Positions 63,169-64,000 of a stretch of 64,000 nt of DNA are shown one piece after another (position 1 is the stretch's first letter; each line of letters opens with the position of its first letter). Made by a program: the position numbers and the translations under genes. This DNA is from FEB-25 sp963726315 (GTDB taxonomy: Bacteria; Chloroflexota; Anaerolineae; Anaerolineales; UBA4823), in NCBI GenBank assembly GCA_963726315.1, contig CAVSBZ010000005.1:1736001-1800000 (forward strand), given 5' to 3'. Below the pieces are notes generated by a model, which was not told the origin of the DNA, ran no database searches, and saw only the letters and a program-made list of their open reading frames with translations.

Positions 63169-64000
63169 ATGAATATCAGCAGACTTGCCAGAGCAATTGC
63201 TGAATCACCAACATTTGCCCTAAACGAAGAAGCTCGAATTCTTCGGGAGCGCGGCGAGCCGGTAATAAATATGAGCATCGGTGAACCCAAGAATAAAACC
63301 CCCATCACCGCTGTGCTCAGCTCTGCTACAAAATTGAGCGGAGGGGACATTAAATATACTCCGCCTGACGGCACACCATCACTCAAAAAAGCTATCATTC
63401 GATATACCGAAGAAAACTATAACCGGATTGTCGCTCCTGAGAATGTGATCATATCAGCAGGTGCAAAACAGTCGCTTTTTAACATCCTTTACAGCATTAT
63501 CAATCCTCAAGACGAAGTGATCATCCTGGCTCCCCACTGGGTTAGTTATCCTGAAATGGTTAAGATGGTCTATGGTATCCCGGTCATCGTCACTCCTGAA
63601 GATGGTACATTCCATCCGCGTATGGAAGATATTGAACGAGCAGTCAGCTCATATACCAAGGCGATCATTGTGAATAGCCCGAATAACCCGTCGGGAGAGG
63701 TCTTCTCAGCTGATTTTATTGCACAGATAGTGGAATTCTGCGAGCGAAAAAAGATTTTCCTTATTATGGATGATATTTATCATAAGCTAGTTTTCGATGG
63801 TGTGACCTGGGAGCCGGCGTACAAATATACCAATTTGGATGTAGAAAATACCATGGTCATTGTTGTCAACGGAGTAGCCAAGCTTTACGGTATGACCGGT
63901 TTTCGGATCGGTTGGGTGGTGACTAACAGAAAATTAGTCGAAGTAATGACTAATGTACAAGGGCAAATGACCTCCTGTACCTCAGCCCTGTTACAGGCTG
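63169..64000 (+). CDS. Aspartate aminotransferase-type (class I) enzyme, 3' end beyond the window
   Basis: 277 codons are visible from ATG at 63169, with AGGAGAG upstream. Class I/II fold-type I features are INMSIGEPKNKTP, YTPPDGTPSLKKAI, SAGAKQSLFNIL, VNSPNNPSGEVFS, the cofactor Asp in IMDDIYHKLVF and the Schiff-base Lys in NGVAKLYGMTGFRIGW. It probably transfers amino groups between aspartate or aromatic amino acids and 2-oxoglutarate. It is cut by the window edge. Confidence 0.9.
   Translation, partial: MNISRLARAIAESPTFALNEEARILRERGEPVINMSIGEPKNKTPITAVLSSATKLSGGDIKYTPPDGTPSLKKAIIRYTEENYNRIVAPENVIISAGAKQSLFNILYSIINPQDEVIILAPHWVSYPEMVKMVYGIPVIVTPEDGTFHPRMEDIERAVSSYTKAIIVNSPNNPSGEVFSADFIAQIVEFCERKKIFLIMDDIYHKLVFDGVTWEPAYKYTNLDVENTMVIVVNGVAKLYGMTGFRIGWVVTNRKLVEVMTNVQGQMTSCTSALLQA

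Noticed and set aside
1..64000. CRISPR array, rRNA operon or replication origin
   Set aside because: I saw no regularly spaced repeats, rRNA signatures or DnaA-box clusters in the window.

Overview
This window reads as a chromosomal segment of an anaerobic, fermentative bacterium, most probably a Chloroflexota (Anaerolineae-like) lineage. That call rests on gene content: two tungsten/molybdenum aldehyde:ferredoxin oxidoreductases, an Alvin-type ferredoxin, an exporter operon with an exported CARDB-type protein, a GAF-rich RsbU-type phosphatase with a STAS partner, secreted ~90-residue repeats ending in a FAYNWFWN signature, and a 772-residue lipoprotein of a type I associate with this phylum. 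It is an inference; no rRNA is present. Base composition is moderate, with A+T-rich spacers.

Layout. 0-4.4 kb (minus): hyuA, a divergent PRPP-synthetase homologue, and the start of hyuB, preceded by a radical SAM/HhH protein. 4.6-10.1 kb (minus): a glutamate-dehydrogenase/CBS fusion, a heavily indel-disrupted unknown gene, glmS (frameshifted) and a small ferredoxin. 10.3-16.9 kb (minus): a MacB-like ABC operon with an exported IPT/CARDB protein and a Yip1-type membrane protein, ending in dinB. 17-22.7 kb (plus): aldo/keto reductase, an acyltransferase-like protein, AOR no. 1 and the bifunctional NAD(P)HX repair enzyme. 22.8-23.6 kb (minus): two small membrane-stress proteins. 23.8-43.2 kb (plus): a 19-kb catabolic island with an Lrp/AsnC regulator, five class III aminotransferases, methylmalonate-semialdehyde dehydrogenase, an APC permease, a metallophosphoesterase/nucleotidyltransferase pair, potABCD, a saccharopine-dehydrogenase-like enzyme and AOR no. 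2. 43.4-47.4 kb (plus): ligA, an RlmI-like methyltransferase and hpt, all frameshifted. 47.5-49 kb: tRNA-Asp and an IS element. 49-56.4 kb: a lipoprotein, a secreted repeat protein and an RsbU/STAS pair. 56.5-64 kb: glycosyltransferase, tyrosine recombinase, FAD/Fe-S lactate-dehydrogenase-type protein, threonine synthase and the start of an aspartate-type aminotransferase.

How the genes may work together (inference). The island can take up polyamines (PotABCD) or amino acids (APC permease), deaminate them with the aminotransferases, oxidise the aldehydes with AOR to reduce ferredoxin, and feed semialdehydes to MmsA for acyl-CoA formation. Glutamate made by transamination could be recycled by the CBS-regulated glutamate dehydrogenase.

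Quality caveat. At least seven loci carry frame breaks, several at homopolymer runs and in both directions, including normally essential genes (glmS, ligA). This looks like residual indel error in a draft assembly. Merged coordinates are therefore given for those genes.
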